Below are positions 1 through 8,881 of a DNA stretch of 64,000 nt, piece after piece (the first letter of the stretch is position 1; every line of letters starts with the position of its first letter). The DNA is taken from positions 1,488,001-1,552,000 of the forward strand of contig NZ_VSWH01000001.1 in the NCBI RefSeq assembly GCF_009602705.1. Reading direction: 5' to 3'. The translations under genes were made by a program, and so were the position numbers. Under the pieces are notes generated by a model, which did no database searches, was not told where the DNA came from, and saw nothing but the letters and a program-made list of their open reading frames with translations. The stretch is from Chryseobacterium vaccae (GTDB lineage Bacteria; Bacteroidota; Bacteroidia; Flavobacteriales; Weeksellaceae).

Positions 1-249
1 CGTTCCTATAGCTATATTGTTATTGTAAATGGTAACAGGGAAAGGAACAGTACTGTCTGTAGACAGGAACAAAGCCTGTCTGTCATTATTACGGTTGAGC
101 CTTGACATCATAGGGGCAAACCAATGTTCGGTATCTCTTTGCGAAAAAAGATCATTGCTGGCAAAGAGAAGTAATAAAAAACCAAACAAAAGCTTCTTTG
201 AAAAGGCTGACCATTGCTTTGTATGATAGAATATTTCTTTAGGGATCAT
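1..249 (-). CDS. Secreted protein, N-terminal fragment cut by the window edge
   Basis: The reading frame is open from an ATG at 249 to the window edge (83 codons) and has no stop. A basic N-terminus is followed by a hydrophobic stretch at residues 20-30 and a probable signal peptidase site near residues 36-37 (FSQ). The mature start [10 protein letters not shown] resembles the opening of large flavobacterial surface proteins with IgGFc-binding-like or gliding-motility C-terminal domains; that family link is from memory of such N-termini and rests on few residues. An antisense frame at 29-226 is a shadow. The protein is probably exported and lies downstream of the T9SS adhesin pair on the same strand. 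Confidence 0.7.
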   Translation of the reverse strand, partial: MIPKEIFYHTKQWSAFSKKLLFGFLLLLFASNDLFSQRDTEHWFAPMMSRLNRNNDRQALFLSTDSTVPFPVTIYNNNIAIGT

Positions 250-349
250 TAAAATACTTTTGTTTTATAATAAAAAAGGGGTATAGCTTTCATCATCCTC
301 CTTATTCGCTTTCAGAATAAATAATAAGTCCTGGTCATCAGAATAAAAA

Positions 350-396
350 TCTGCCATGAAATGCAACGGGATGAGTTCGCTGCTAATCATGGCAGA
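350..396 (-). terminator. Hairpin downstream of the first T9SS adhesin
   Basis: The arms TCTGCCATGA (350-359) and TCATGGCAGA (387-396) are perfectly complementary over 10 bp with a 27-nt loop. They lie just past the stop of the minus-strand gene at 407-2707. There is no strong U-tract, so this may be a processing or stability hairpin, not an intrinsic terminator. Confidence 0.45.
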
Positions 397-406
397 GACA
401 ACATAT

Positions 407-2707
407 TTATTTTTTGACTGCTTTTATGGTTTTGGAGGTACCATCCATCATGATTAATCTGATCATGTACACCCCAGCATTAAGCTCTTGTAATGAAATT
501 GTTTTCTCAGGAAATCTCAGCTCTTTTACCATTTTTCCTGAAGCATCATACACCACTACAGACTTCAGCTTTATCTCTCCCGAAATTGTAATGACATCCG
601 TAAACGGATTAGGATAGATAATAATATCATGTTTTGCCGTTACTTCATTTACACCCAAAGCAACAGTAGGTGCCCAGGATACATCATCATAATAATAGAT
701 CACGTTTCCACCGTCGGCGAAAGTGGTGAATATGGCCAGTTTTGCATTGGTAGGAACCGTATTAGGAACTGCTACCACATATTCGCTTGCTCCTGTATAA
801 GAGGTATTGGTAATATTTACATCCTGAATAAGTACAAATGAGTTAATGTCCGTTGGATTTGTCACATAACCAATTTTCATTTTACCGGTAGCCGCACTGC
901 AATACGCTCTGAACTTTAATGAGTGTGTTCCTGCATTAATATTGCTCAATTCAGGTAAAACGGCCATAGAAGACCCTGTAACTGGTCTCTGGAAAACCTG
1001 TTTAGTCCCTGAATAACCACCACTATAGGCATCAACGTTTACAATCCCGCTTCCTGTGGTCAGTCTTCCCCAACAAGGCACACTGGCAATTGATCCGTTA
1101 TTGTAAGCTTCAAAGTTTTCAAAAAGAGATGTTTTCGGAGCACACAGCGTAAGTACGGATGCAATATTTGACCAGGTACTCTGATCTGTACTGCTGCATC
1201 TTGACCTTACCCAGATATAATAGGTTGTCGCAGAATTCAATCCCTGCAAGGTATAAGAATTTGCAGTTGTTCCTGTTACATTGGGAGGTGTTGTTGACGT
1301 TGGGGGTATATTGCTTGTACTGTAATAAATATCATACCCTGAAGCAGGCGCAGGTACAGCAGCTGTCCATGAGATATCCGCTCCTGAACTGGTCGCGTTG
1401 GATAAAACAATATTCCCCGGAGTAAAGCAGGTTGGTTTGGGTTCCCAATACATATTATCCCAGTATATGATGGTGTTGGGTACTCCTCCATGTCTTACAG
1501 CCAGTCGTGCATTGGCAGGCACCGTGTTCGGAATGACTACCGAATATTCATAACCATCCATCGTTGTATTGGTCATGGTAACAGACTGAATATTCACAAA
1601 AGACGATGCATCTGTATCATTGGTAACGTAACCTACATCCAGCGTTCCGGTTCCGCTGCTTACCTTGGCTTTAAACCTCAGCCAGTGGGTTCCTGCATTG
1701 ACATTACTGAATGCCGGAAGCACTGCAATAACGGTATTGGCAGCACCATTTGCATATTGGTACATTCCTTTTGATCCGTTCACCCCCACTGTGTTGTTAA
1801 TGGATTGTGTACCATTTCCTAAAATAATCTTATCCCAGCAGTCCAGATTGTAAAGAGTTCCAGTGGTTCCGCTTTCAAAATCCTGAAACATAGAAGTCAC
1901 CGGATTACATTTCGTTTTAAATATTCCTCTTAAAGACCATGCACTTTTACTGGATGCACTGCAAACAGATCTTACATAGTAATAATAGGTAGTAAATGCA
2001 TCTAATCCGCTGATAGAAGCAGAAGTTGCTGAGCTTCCTCCCGAAGCTGTAGCGGAAGCATCAGGAGCCGCTGCAGAAGAGGTATAATAATATTCGTAAC
2101 CATTTCCGGGTGCCGTGGAAGGAGCCGTCCACGAAATAGAAGCCGTACTCGTTGTTATATTATTTGACGTAAGAGAAGAAGGCACAAAGCAGGTTGGAGC
2201 TGCAGGTTCAATTTTCAAGCTGAAATCTACAAAGTTGCCATTGTTACCAGCATTAGGTCCACAGGGATTAGGAGAAGTAGTAAGCGTTGTTCCCGTCTGT
2301 ACTCTTATCCTGTAAATACCCGGTGCCAGTGTTGGCGGAACAAAAAACTGATCATCAACTGTTGAGTAGCCCGATACTCCTATCGGATTTTCATAAAAAT
2401 CATTAAAATCTCCATTCGCATTCCAGTCTACCCATACAAGGGCTTTGGTTCCGTTTCCTGCAAATTCCAGATGTACCTTTACCGTACTTCCTGGATATGA
2501 GGTTACTGTATGACTTGCGGAATTATCCACATAAGCCTGGTAAGCCGCTGCATCATAATATAATGCCCCCTGATCCGAAAAAACAGCGTTTTTCAGATAA
2601 TACGTGGAGTTTGTTCCTCCACTGACAGGAATACAATAGGTCTGTGCATTCAGTGATAAAAACGGAAGAAGTAAAATCATCCAAAATAACAGGTAATGTT
2701 TTCTCAT
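407..2707 (-). CDS. T9SS-exported GEVED/fibronectin type III surface protein
   Basis: This 766-residue protein has a signal peptide (about 1-21, ending LNAQ). A GEVED-type beta-sandwich domain follows (about 70-165; VWVDWNANGDFND). Two fibronectin type III modules (about 172-265 and 428-520) alternate with two MAM/lectin-like modules. The C-terminal T9SS type A sorting domain (about 690-766) has IYPNPF near its start and a Lys-rich end. It is expected to cross the outer membrane by T9SS and be anchored or released at the surface, probably as an adhesin. The neighbour at 2838-5123 is a full-length close paralogue, so this is a tandem duplication. The ligand is unknown; an enzymatic role is not supported because no catalytic domain is visible. 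Confidence 0.88.
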   Translation of the reverse strand: MRKHYLLFWMILLLPFLSLNAQTYCIPVSGGTNSTYYLKNAVFSDQGALYYDAAAYQAYVDNSASHTVTSYPGSTVKVHLEFAGNGTKALVWVDWNANGDFNDFYENPIGVSGYSTVDDQFFVPPTLAPGIYRIRVQTGTTLTTSPNPCGPNAGNNGNFVDFSLKIEPAAPTCFVPSSLTSNNITTSTASISWTAPSTAPGNGYEYYYTSSAAAPDASATASGGSSATSASISGLDAFTTYYYYVRSVCSASSKSAWSLRGIFKTKCNPVTSMFQDFESGTTGTLYNLDCWDKIILGNGTQSINNTVGVNGSKGMYQYANGAANTVIAVLPAFSNVNAGTHWLRFKAKVSSGTGTLDVGYVTNDTDASSFVNIQSVTMTNTTMDGYEYSVVIPNTVPANARLAVRHGGVPNTIIYWDNMYWEPKPTCFTPGNIVLSNATSSGADISWTAAVPAPASGYDIYYSTSNIPPTSTTPPNVTGTTANSYTLQGLNSATTYYIWVRSRCSSTDQSTWSNIASVLTLCAPKTSLFENFEAYNNGSIASVPCWGRLTTGSGIVNVDAYSGGYSGTKQVFQRPVTGSSMAVLPELSNINAGTHSLKFRAYCSAATGKMKIGYVTNPTDINSFVLIQDVNITNTSYTGASEYVVAVPNTVPTNAKLAIFTTFADGGNVIYYYDDVSWAPTVALGVNEVTAKHDIIIYPNPFTDVITISGEIKLKSVVVYDASGKMVKELRFPEKTISLQELNAGVYMIRLIMMDGTSKTIKAVKK

Positions 2708-2790
2708 GTTTTATTTTGTTTTGTTGTTAGTCTGTACTGTCTGAAAATTAAAAGGATGGAATTGTCATAGAAAAATGACCGATCTGTCCA

Positions 2791-2818
2791 AAAGCGGTGA
2801 AAAAAGTATCACCGCTTT
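2791..2818 (-). terminator. Hairpin between the tandem adhesin genes
   Basis: The arms AAAGCGGTGA (2791-2800) and TCACCGCTTT (2809-2818) form a perfect 10-bp stem with an 8-nt loop. It lies 20 bp past the stop of the upstream paralogue (2838-5123), so it probably ends that transcript. The two paralogues may therefore be transcribed separately. Confidence 0.65.
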
Positions 2819-2837
2819 ATGATGACAGACAACCTAT

Positions 2838-5123
2838 TTACTTTTTAACTGCTTTTATGGTTTTCGAAGTTCCGTTCTTCATGATTAATTTAATCATGTA
2901 CACTCCTGAGTTAAGCTCGTGTAATGAAACTATTTTTTCAGAAGACTGTATCTGTTTCACCAATTTCCCTGAAATATCATATACTGAAATCGATTGTAGT
3001 GCTACCTCTCCTGAGATAGTAATCGTATCTGTAAACGGATTAGGATAAATAACAATATCATGTTTTGCTGCTATTTCACTCACTCCCAAAGCAACAGTTG
3101 GTGCCCAGGATATATCATCGTAATAATAATTAAGATTGGCACCATCTATAAATATGGCAAGTCTTGCATTAGCAGGAACCATATTAGGAACCGCTATGCT
3201 GTACTCACTCGCTCCTGTGTAGGATGTATTGGTAATATTTACATTCTGAATCAATACAAATGAAGCGATATTCGTTGGATCAGTTACATATCCGATGTGC
3301 ATCACCCCTGTATTTGCGCTGCAATAAGCTCTGAATCTCAGTGAATGTGTTCCTGCATTAATATTACTCAATTCAGGTAAGATAGCCATAGAAGATCCTG
3401 TAACAGGTCTCTGCATAATATGTTTTGTTCCTGAATAAGCTCCTGTTGCGTTGATATTTACACTTCCTGTTCCTGTAACCAATCTTCCCCAACATGGAAC
3501 ATTTGTAATAAGACCGGCATTATAAGAATCAAAATTTTCAAAGAGTGCTGTTTTCGGGGCACAAAGTGTTAATGCAGAAACAATATTGGTCCATGCACTC
3601 TGGTCTGTGGTGCTGCATCTTGCTCTTACCCAGAAATAATAGGTTGTTGCAGAGTTAAGGCCTTGCACTGTATAAGGATTTGCCGTTACTCCGGTTGCAT
3701 TTGGCGGTGTAGAAGCATCAGGAGCCGTATTACTTGTACTGTAATAAATATCATATCCTGATGCAGGAGCTGGTGTCGGAGCGGTCCAGCCAATAGTAAC
3801 AGAGGCACTGGTAACACCTGATAATACTACGTTAGACGGAGTTATGCATGTTGGCTTAGGCTCCCAATAAACATTATCAAAATACAGACTGTTGTTCGGA
3901 ACACCAGCGTTTCTTATGGCCAGTTTTGCATTGGCAGGAACTGTACTCGGAATAACTACCGAATATTCATATCCGTCATATGCTGTATTGCCTACACTTA
4001 CTGACTGAATGTTTACAAAAGTAGAAGCATCCGTATCATTGGTAACATATCCGATATCCAGCAGACCTGCTGCACTACTCGCCGTTTTTGCTTTGAATCT
4101 CAGCCAGTGAGTTCCCGCATTTACATTACTGAATGCCGGGAGAACTGCAATTACAGCATTGGCTGTACCGCTGGTATTCTGGTTCATCGCTTTTGTACCA
4201 TTTACACCAGCTGTACCACTAATAGCCTGATAACCAGTCCCTGTTATTATTCTCTCCCAACAGTCTACAACGTAATTCGCCCCTGCTGTCGCATTTTCAA
4301 AATCTTCAAACATATAGGTCATAGGGCTGCATTTTGTTTTAAATGTTCCTCTTAATGACCATGCACTTTTACTGGATGTACTGCAAACCGATCTTACATA
4401 GTAATAATAAGTAGTAAAAGGATCCAGTCCACTGATAGAAGCAGAGGTTGCTGTACTTGATCCCGAAGCTGTCGTAGAAGCATCCGGAACAGTTGGAGAA
4501 GAGGTATAATAATATTCGTAACCACTTCCCGGTGCTGTGGAAGGAGCTGTCCAGGAAATAGAAGCTGTATTCGTTGTTACATTATTTGAGGTAAGAGCGG
4601 AAGGAACAAAGCAGGTTGGAGCAGCCTCAATTTTTAAGCTGAAGTCTACAAAGTTTCCATTGTTACCGGCATTAGGTCCACAAGGGTTGGGTGCAGTATT
4701 AAGGTTTGTTCCCGTCTGTACCCTTATTCTGTAAATTCCCGGAGCCTGTGCAGGTGGAATAAAGAATTGATCATCCACAAAGGAATAAGCAGATGTTCCT
4801 ATTGGATTTTCATAGAAATCATTAAAATCTCCATTGGCATTCCAGTCTACCCATACCAGAGATTTGGTTCCGCTTCCTGCAAATTCCAGATGTACTTTCA
4901 CTGTTCCTCCGGGATAGGAAGTCACGATATGGCTCGCAGAATTGTTTACATAAGCCTGATAGGCTGCTGCATCATAGTAAAAGGACCCCTGATCTGAAAA
5001 AACAGCATTTTTCAGATAATAGGTGGAATTTGTTCCTCCACTGGCCGGGGTACAGTACGTCTGTGCATTCAGCTGTAAAAACGGAAGAAGTAAAATCATC
5101 CATAAGAGGTAATGCTTTCTCAT
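2838..5123 (-). CDS. T9SS-exported GEVED/fibronectin type III surface protein, paralogue
   Basis: This 761-residue protein has the same architecture as the gene at 407-2707: signal peptide (MRKHYLLW to LNAQ), GEVED domain, FN3, MAM-like module, FN3, MAM-like module, and a T9SS type A sorting domain (IYPNPFTDTITISG, then a Lys-rich end). The two proteins align without large gaps. The FN3 and MAM-like repeats are the most conserved, and differences concentrate in exposed loops such as the TYCTPAS/TYCIPVS start and the third module. The cell-surface role is inferred from the sorting domain. The divergent gene at 5507 encodes a membrane-tethered AraC regulator, which might control it, but no operator was recognised. 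Confidence 0.88.
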   Translation of the reverse strand: MRKHYLLWMILLLPFLQLNAQTYCTPASGGTNSTYYLKNAVFSDQGSFYYDAAAYQAYVNNSASHIVTSYPGGTVKVHLEFAGSGTKSLVWVDWNANGDFNDFYENPIGTSAYSFVDDQFFIPPAQAPGIYRIRVQTGTNLNTAPNPCGPNAGNNGNFVDFSLKIEAAPTCFVPSALTSNNVTTNTASISWTAPSTAPGSGYEYYYTSSPTVPDASTTASGSSTATSASISGLDPFTTYYYYVRSVCSTSSKSAWSLRGTFKTKCSPMTYMFEDFENATAGANYVVDCWERIITGTGYQAISGTAGVNGTKAMNQNTSGTANAVIAVLPAFSNVNAGTHWLRFKAKTASSAAGLLDIGYVTNDTDASTFVNIQSVSVGNTAYDGYEYSVVIPSTVPANAKLAIRNAGVPNNSLYFDNVYWEPKPTCITPSNVVLSGVTSASVTIGWTAPTPAPASGYDIYYSTSNTAPDASTPPNATGVTANPYTVQGLNSATTYYFWVRARCSTTDQSAWTNIVSALTLCAPKTALFENFDSYNAGLITNVPCWGRLVTGTGSVNINATGAYSGTKHIMQRPVTGSSMAILPELSNINAGTHSLRFRAYCSANTGVMHIGYVTDPTNIASFVLIQNVNITNTSYTGASEYSIAVPNMVPANARLAIFIDGANLNYYYDDISWAPTVALGVSEIAAKHDIVIYPNPFTDTITISGEVALQSISVYDISGKLVKQIQSSEKIVSLHELNSGVYMIKLIMKNGTSKTIKAVKK

Positions 5124-5393
5124 TTTTTATTTTTTTAGAGTTAAGAATGTATTGTTCTGTTGAAGAATTTATAATCATCAATAGGATCTTATTCATATCA
5201 TTTACCCGGATTCTGTTATCTTAAAAAGAACAGGAGGCATTAAGCTCCGGAGTTTATCTATTTATTAAACCATCACGGAAACACCATTGTTTTTTTTACA
5301 ACTATAACACCGGATAAGTATGATAATTTCATTAAAATCTCCAGATAAGTCTAATATTTTCAATCAGCGTAAAGGTTTAAACAATATTAGCGT

Positions 5394-5401
5394 TATATTT
5401 G
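5394..5401 (+). promoter_or_regulatory. Candidate -7 box for the TPR/AraC gene
   Basis: TATATTTG matches the Bacteroidota -7 consensus TAnnTTTG. It lies 53 bp before the ATG at 5455 and 105 bp before the AraC start at 5507. A good -33 TTG at the usual 17-23 bp spacing was not found. A start of transcription just after 5401 would exclude the longer upstream frame beginning at 5320. Confidence 0.4.
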
Positions 5402-5454
5402 CCTCTTATAAAGAGATTGGCTTGCAGAATTCATTCATTTTACAAGAATTTAAA

Positions 5455-5574
5455 ATGCAAAAATCTAATAATCAAACAGTTGAAAAACAACCCTTAAAAA
5501 AGGCAAATGCCAGGAATATCAAAGGAAAACAAGCAGAAAAGAAACAATCTGCTGCAAAAAATACTGAAAAGTAA
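5455..5574 (+). CDS. Possible 39-residue Lys/Gln-rich leader peptide
   Basis: An ATG at 5455 opens a 39-codon frame encoding a very basic, hydrophilic peptide (MQKSNNQTVEKQPLKKANAR...). It ends in TAA at 5574 and overlaps the first 68 bp of the AraC gene in another frame. It lies just after the candidate promoter. It could be a leader that couples translation to the regulator. It could equally be a chance frame in A-rich DNA; the composition (Lys, Gln, Asn) is what such DNA gives by default. Confidence 0.25.
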   Translation: MQKSNNQTVEKQPLKKANARNIKGKQAEKKQSAAKNTEK

Positions 5575-7153
5575 TGTCTGGATATTATTTTTCATCGCCT
5601 TGTTCCCTATTTTTATTGGCGGGCAAACCGGTCCGGATTTTAGCATTTCGACGGACAAAGCTTTTCAGAAATTGTATCAAAATCCGGAGGATTGTATCAG
5701 CTATTCACAGAGTCTTCTGATCAGTGATAAAAATCCTGAGCATAAAATTATTCTCAGAAAAATCATTTCACAGGCTTATGCTCTCCAGGGAAATTATGTT
5801 CAGGCGGTGAATATCTCCAATCAAAAGGAAGATGAAAACCCAAACGAAACCCTCTCCCACTTTATCCAGCTGTTCGGGGATTATAATCTGGCCGACCAAT
5901 ATCAGAATCTGGGACTATACGGACAGTCTCAAAAAATAATCACCAGGGTTCTGGCTGACCGTGAGCTTTTAAAAAGCAGCCATCTGAAAGAAAGGATGAC
6001 TATTGCCAAACTGTTTCAGCTGCAGGCCATCAACTCAGGAGTTAACCGTAATTATAATACAGCGCTTCAGCTCCTTGATAAAAGTGACCGGTATCTCGAC
6101 GGAAATAATGAAGAAAACCGGATTATAAGCCAAGAAAATATCATCTTCCGTGCTACTTTTCTGATGAGGATTAATAAATTGGAAGAATCAAAAAAATTGC
6201 TGGACCTCGTAATACAGGATATTGAAAGCCATGGAAATGATGCTTTTCTCGCCGCTTTTGCGTATGAAAGTATATCCCGTTATTTTTTCATGAAAGAAGA
6301 TTATACAACTGCTGTAAAATATCTTGATGAGGGTTTCTCAAAGATTGAAGGGCTGCCTTATCACGATATGAAAGTTATTTTTTACGAATTGTTTGCCAAA
6401 AATTATCTGGCTCTCAATAACGATGAAAAGTATCATTATTACAATAACCTTTATACGGAGCTGAAAACCAAAATTGATTCCAGCAAAAAAGAGGGAATAC
6501 AGTATATTGTAAAACTGGTTGAAAACTACCATCACAAAGACATTGAATTTCAGAGACAAAGCAAACTCAGCCAGTTCAAAATTATTACTACCGTTATCCT
6601 TTTCTTTATTATAACAGCAGGAGGATATTTTTTATATGAATCTGGAAGAAGTAAAGACCTGAAAAAGCAGCTCGTATTTTTTGAAAAGCTGAAAGAGAGG
6701 GAAAATGCAATACCCCTTAAAACAGAAGGTCCGAAAGATGAACCCCAAAAGGTAAATAAACCTCAGGAAAAAGATCCGCCGAAAATTTCCAAAGAAAAGG
6801 AAGACGAAATTCTTCAAAAGCTGAAAGAATGGGAGCAGACAGATAATTATCTGAACAAGAATATGTCTATTTCGGTCCTTTCTGCGCAGACTGGGATCAA
6901 TACAAAGTATCTGTCGGAGGTCATTAATAACCATAAAGAAAAAAACTTCAATGGCTACATTAACGAACTGAGAATTAACCATATTGCGCATTTGCTAAAG
7001 ACCGACCCCGCTTATCTCAATTACAAGGTAAGCTATCTTGCAGAGCATTCGGGATTTTCTTCGCACGGTGCCTTTACAAACGTTTTTAAATCTATAACAG
7101 GGATGTCTCCTAATACCTATATCCAGGAAATCATTAAAAATAAAAGATTATGA
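5507..7153 (+). CDS. Membrane-anchored TPR-AraC family transcriptional regulator
   Basis: This 548-residue protein has an N-terminal hydrophobic segment at about residues 25-40 ending GGQ. TPR-like helical repeats (about 50-350) follow, which would lie in the periplasm. A transmembrane helix sits at about 362-382, then a charged linker, then a C-terminal AraC/XylS double helix-turn-helix from about 450 (MSISVLSAQTG, YLAEHSGFSSHGAFTNVFK). This is a one-component layout in which a sensor is joined directly to DNA binding, common in Chryseobacterium. MPGISKENKQ is the only usable start before the hydrophobic segment. The stop overlaps the next gene by 4 bp (ATGA), so the two are coupled. Signal and targets are unknown; the divergent T9SS adhesins are the nearest candidates. 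Confidence 0.85.
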   Translation: MPGISKENKQKRNNLLQKILKSNVWILFFIALFPIFIGGQTGPDFSISTDKAFQKLYQNPEDCISYSQSLLISDKNPEHKIILRKIISQAYALQGNYVQAVNISNQKEDENPNETLSHFIQLFGDYNLADQYQNLGLYGQSQKIITRVLADRELLKSSHLKERMTIAKLFQLQAINSGVNRNYNTALQLLDKSDRYLDGNNEENRIISQENIIFRATFLMRINKLEESKKLLDLVIQDIESHGNDAFLAAFAYESISRYFFMKEDYTTAVKYLDEGFSKIEGLPYHDMKVIFYELFAKNYLALNNDEKYHYYNNLYTELKTKIDSSKKEGIQYIVKLVENYHHKDIEFQRQSKLSQFKIITTVILFFIITAGGYFLYESGRSKDLKKQLVFFEKLKERENAIPLKTEGPKDEPQKVNKPQEKDPPKISKEKEDEILQKLKEWEQTDNYLNKNMSISVLSAQTGINTKYLSEVINNHKEKNFNGYINELRINHIAHLLKTDPAYLNYKVSYLAEHSGFSSHGAFTNVFKSITGMSPNTYIQEIIKNKRL

Positions 7154-8280
7154 AACTAGCGGCCAGAATTTTCCTGTTTATAATACTGTTCTGTCAAGGC
7201 TTGTTGTTTGGGCAGAACATTTCTGATGATTCCCTGATCAAAAAGGCTAACCAGGAGATCTACAATAATCCGGACAATGCAATCAGTATAGGAAAAAAAC
7301 TACTTCAAAAAGAGAAAGATGTTAATAAATCCATCAGAATCTACCTGCTTCTGTCCACGGCAGAAATTGCCAAAAGAAACTTTGATGAATCACTCAGACA
7401 TATTCTAAAAGCCAGAGAACTGGTTCGGAAAACCAATGATCCCAAGGTACAGACCACCTTCTTTATTTCGGCTGCCATTCAGTTCCAACAAATGGAGCTT
7501 TATAGTAAAAGCCTTGAAACACTGGATGAAGCAGACGAATATCTGGCCAGACTTCCCGAAGGGCTTTCTTTTAAATATTTTGAAACTGCCAGAAGCTATG
7601 CTCTGCGGGGAATGATCTATAAAAGCCAGTCCAATCCTGAAATTGCACTTCAGGAATTCTTAATTGCCGTGAAAAACTTTGAAAAGGTGAAAGAAAAGAA
7701 GACCACCTTTTTTAACCAGAGTATCATGTATTATAATATCGGATACTGCTATCTCAATCTCAACCAGCCTGAAAAAGCAGAGCCTGCCTTTATGAGATCG
7801 ATGGATTTTGCTGGCCTGATCAAAGCCAAAAGTCTGGAGGCTTTTGCCTTAAAAGGATTGGCTGAAGTACACAAACAGAAGCACCAGAATCAGGCAGCTC
7901 TGGACCTGCTGCTTAAGGCACAGAAGTTGGGAGAAGAATCAGGAGATCTTACCCTGAATGAAGGAATTTACAAAGAAATGGCAGATAATTACCTGGCAAT
8001 GGGAGAACAGAACCATTATCAGAACTACAGCAAAAAGTATATTGAAACCCGTTTTAAAAGGGAACAAAGCGAGCTAAGTTCCATTAACCATGCCATTGAT
8101 GCCCATACCATAGAAACCGAAAAAAAGAACAGTGAGCTAATCTCCCATTATAATTATCTTATTGCTATTTCAATGGTAACAGGATTGGTTATTCTCAGCG
8201 TGCTTATTATGATGATTTTAAAAATAAGAAGGCGTAATAAAAATGATCAGAAAGAAATTCAGAAGCTTCTCAGATCTTAG
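7150..8280 (+). CDS. TPR-repeat membrane protein lacking a DNA-binding domain
   Basis: This 376-residue protein has a signal peptide (about 1-22, LLFGQ), TPR-like repeats (about 30-310) and a transmembrane helix (about 335-358). It ends after a short basic tail (KIRRRNKNDQKEIQKLLRS). It resembles the sensor half of the preceding TPR-AraC protein but stops where the helix-turn-helix would begin. The 4-bp overlap with that gene indicates one operon. It may be a companion sensor that pairs with the full-length regulator, or a paralogue that lost its output domain. No frame for a lost HTH is visible downstream before 8420. Confidence 0.8.
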   Translation: MKLAARIFLFIILFCQGLLFGQNISDDSLIKKANQEIYNNPDNAISIGKKLLQKEKDVNKSIRIYLLLSTAEIAKRNFDESLRHILKARELVRKTNDPKVQTTFFISAAIQFQQMELYSKSLETLDEADEYLARLPEGLSFKYFETARSYALRGMIYKSQSNPEIALQEFLIAVKNFEKVKEKKTTFFNQSIMYYNIGYCYLNLNQPEKAEPAFMRSMDFAGLIKAKSLEAFALKGLAEVHKQKHQNQAALDLLLKAQKLGEESGDLTLNEGIYKEMADNYLAMGEQNHYQNYSKKYIETRFKREQSELSSINHAIDAHTIETEKKNSELISHYNYLIAISMVTGLVILSVLIMMILKIRRRNKNDQKEIQKLLRS

Positions 8281-8289
8281 ATTAACCTG

Positions 8290-8303
8290 AGCCCGGGCTT
8301 TTG
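8290..8303 (+). terminator. Short palindrome after the TPR operon
   Basis: AGCCCGGGCT is a perfect 10-bp palindrome followed by TTTTG, 10 bp past the stop at 8280. It could be a weak intrinsic terminator. The stem is short once a loop is allowed. Confidence 0.35.
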
Positions 8304-8419
8304 ATCCTTCAGAAACGTTGTTTTCTGCTATTAACAATTACGGTTTCTGGCATTATTTTAGCTGATAATAAAACTATAACAGCGCTGCGGTTGACACCGT
8401 ACCTTAAAAATCCATCATT

Positions 8420-8821
8420 ATGAAAAAGATTTTAACAGCCACTGTTTTCATTTTATTAACAGGATTCATTGTTTCCTGTAATTCTGTGAAAACGTCTGAA
8501 AACGGAAGTACTACCACAGCTGCGACATTTAAATCAGGAAAATATGCAGGGAAAACGCCCTCCGGAAATGTAGTTATTACGTTCAAGCCGGATCAGACTT
8601 TTACTCTGCAGGAAACTATACCGGGGAGTACAGATCCTATGTCCAGCACCGGCACATGGAAATATGATGAAGGCTCTAAAAAAATAATTCTCGCTTATAA
8701 AGATATTGCCGACAGGGTAACAACATTCTCCATCGTTAACAGCAAAACGATCCAGATGAACAGCGGAAGTGCCTGGACTACACAGACATCAGGCTCCGAA
8801 TACAATTTAATTTTACAGTAA
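8420..8821 (+). CDS. Small lipoprotein, lipocalin-like/META-like
   Basis: This 133-residue protein starts with a lipoprotein signal (hydrophobic stretch, then lipobox IVSC with Cys at residue 20). The mature part is predicted beta-rich, with the pattern GKYAGKTPSGN, then FKPDQTFTLQE, then GTWKYDEGSKKI. This is typical of small NlpE/META or lipocalin-like envelope lipoproteins. The NlpE N-terminal cysteine pair is absent, so a copper-sensing role is not supported. It is likely monocistronic, with a strong terminator at 8842-8875. Function unknown; membrane anchoring is well supported. Confidence 0.8.
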   Translation: MKKILTATVFILLTGFIVSCNSVKTSENGSTTTAATFKSGKYAGKTPSGNVVITFKPDQTFTLQETIPGSTDPMSSTGTWKYDEGSKKIILAYKDIADRVTTFSIVNSKTIQMNSGSAWTTQTSGSEYNLILQ

Positions 8822-8841
8822 AATAATAATTAGATTTTTAT

Positions 8842-8875
8842 AAAACACCCCAGGAATACTTTTTTAGGGTGTTTT
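8842..8875 (+). terminator. Intrinsic terminator of the lipoprotein gene
   Basis: AAAACACCC (8842-8850) pairs with GGGTGTTTT (8867-8875). The loop is T-rich and U-rich sequence follows. The hairpin sits between convergent genes and, with its A- and T-flanks, could serve both. Confidence 0.8.
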
Positions 8876-8881
8876 CTATTT

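Noticed and set aside
29..226. Plus-strand frame at the left edge
   Set aside because: Antisense shadow of the secreted-protein fragment at 1-249, whose signal peptide gives a better reading.
265..390. 41-codon frame on the minus strand (MISSELIPLHF...)
   Set aside because: It overlaps a clear hairpin (350-396) downstream of the T9SS gene and has no recognisable family or promoter.
5320..5574. Longer frame of 84 codons before the AraC gene
   Set aside because: Its start lies upstream of the candidate -7 box at 5394, so the first part would not be transcribed; only the 39-codon end is kept as a weak candidate.
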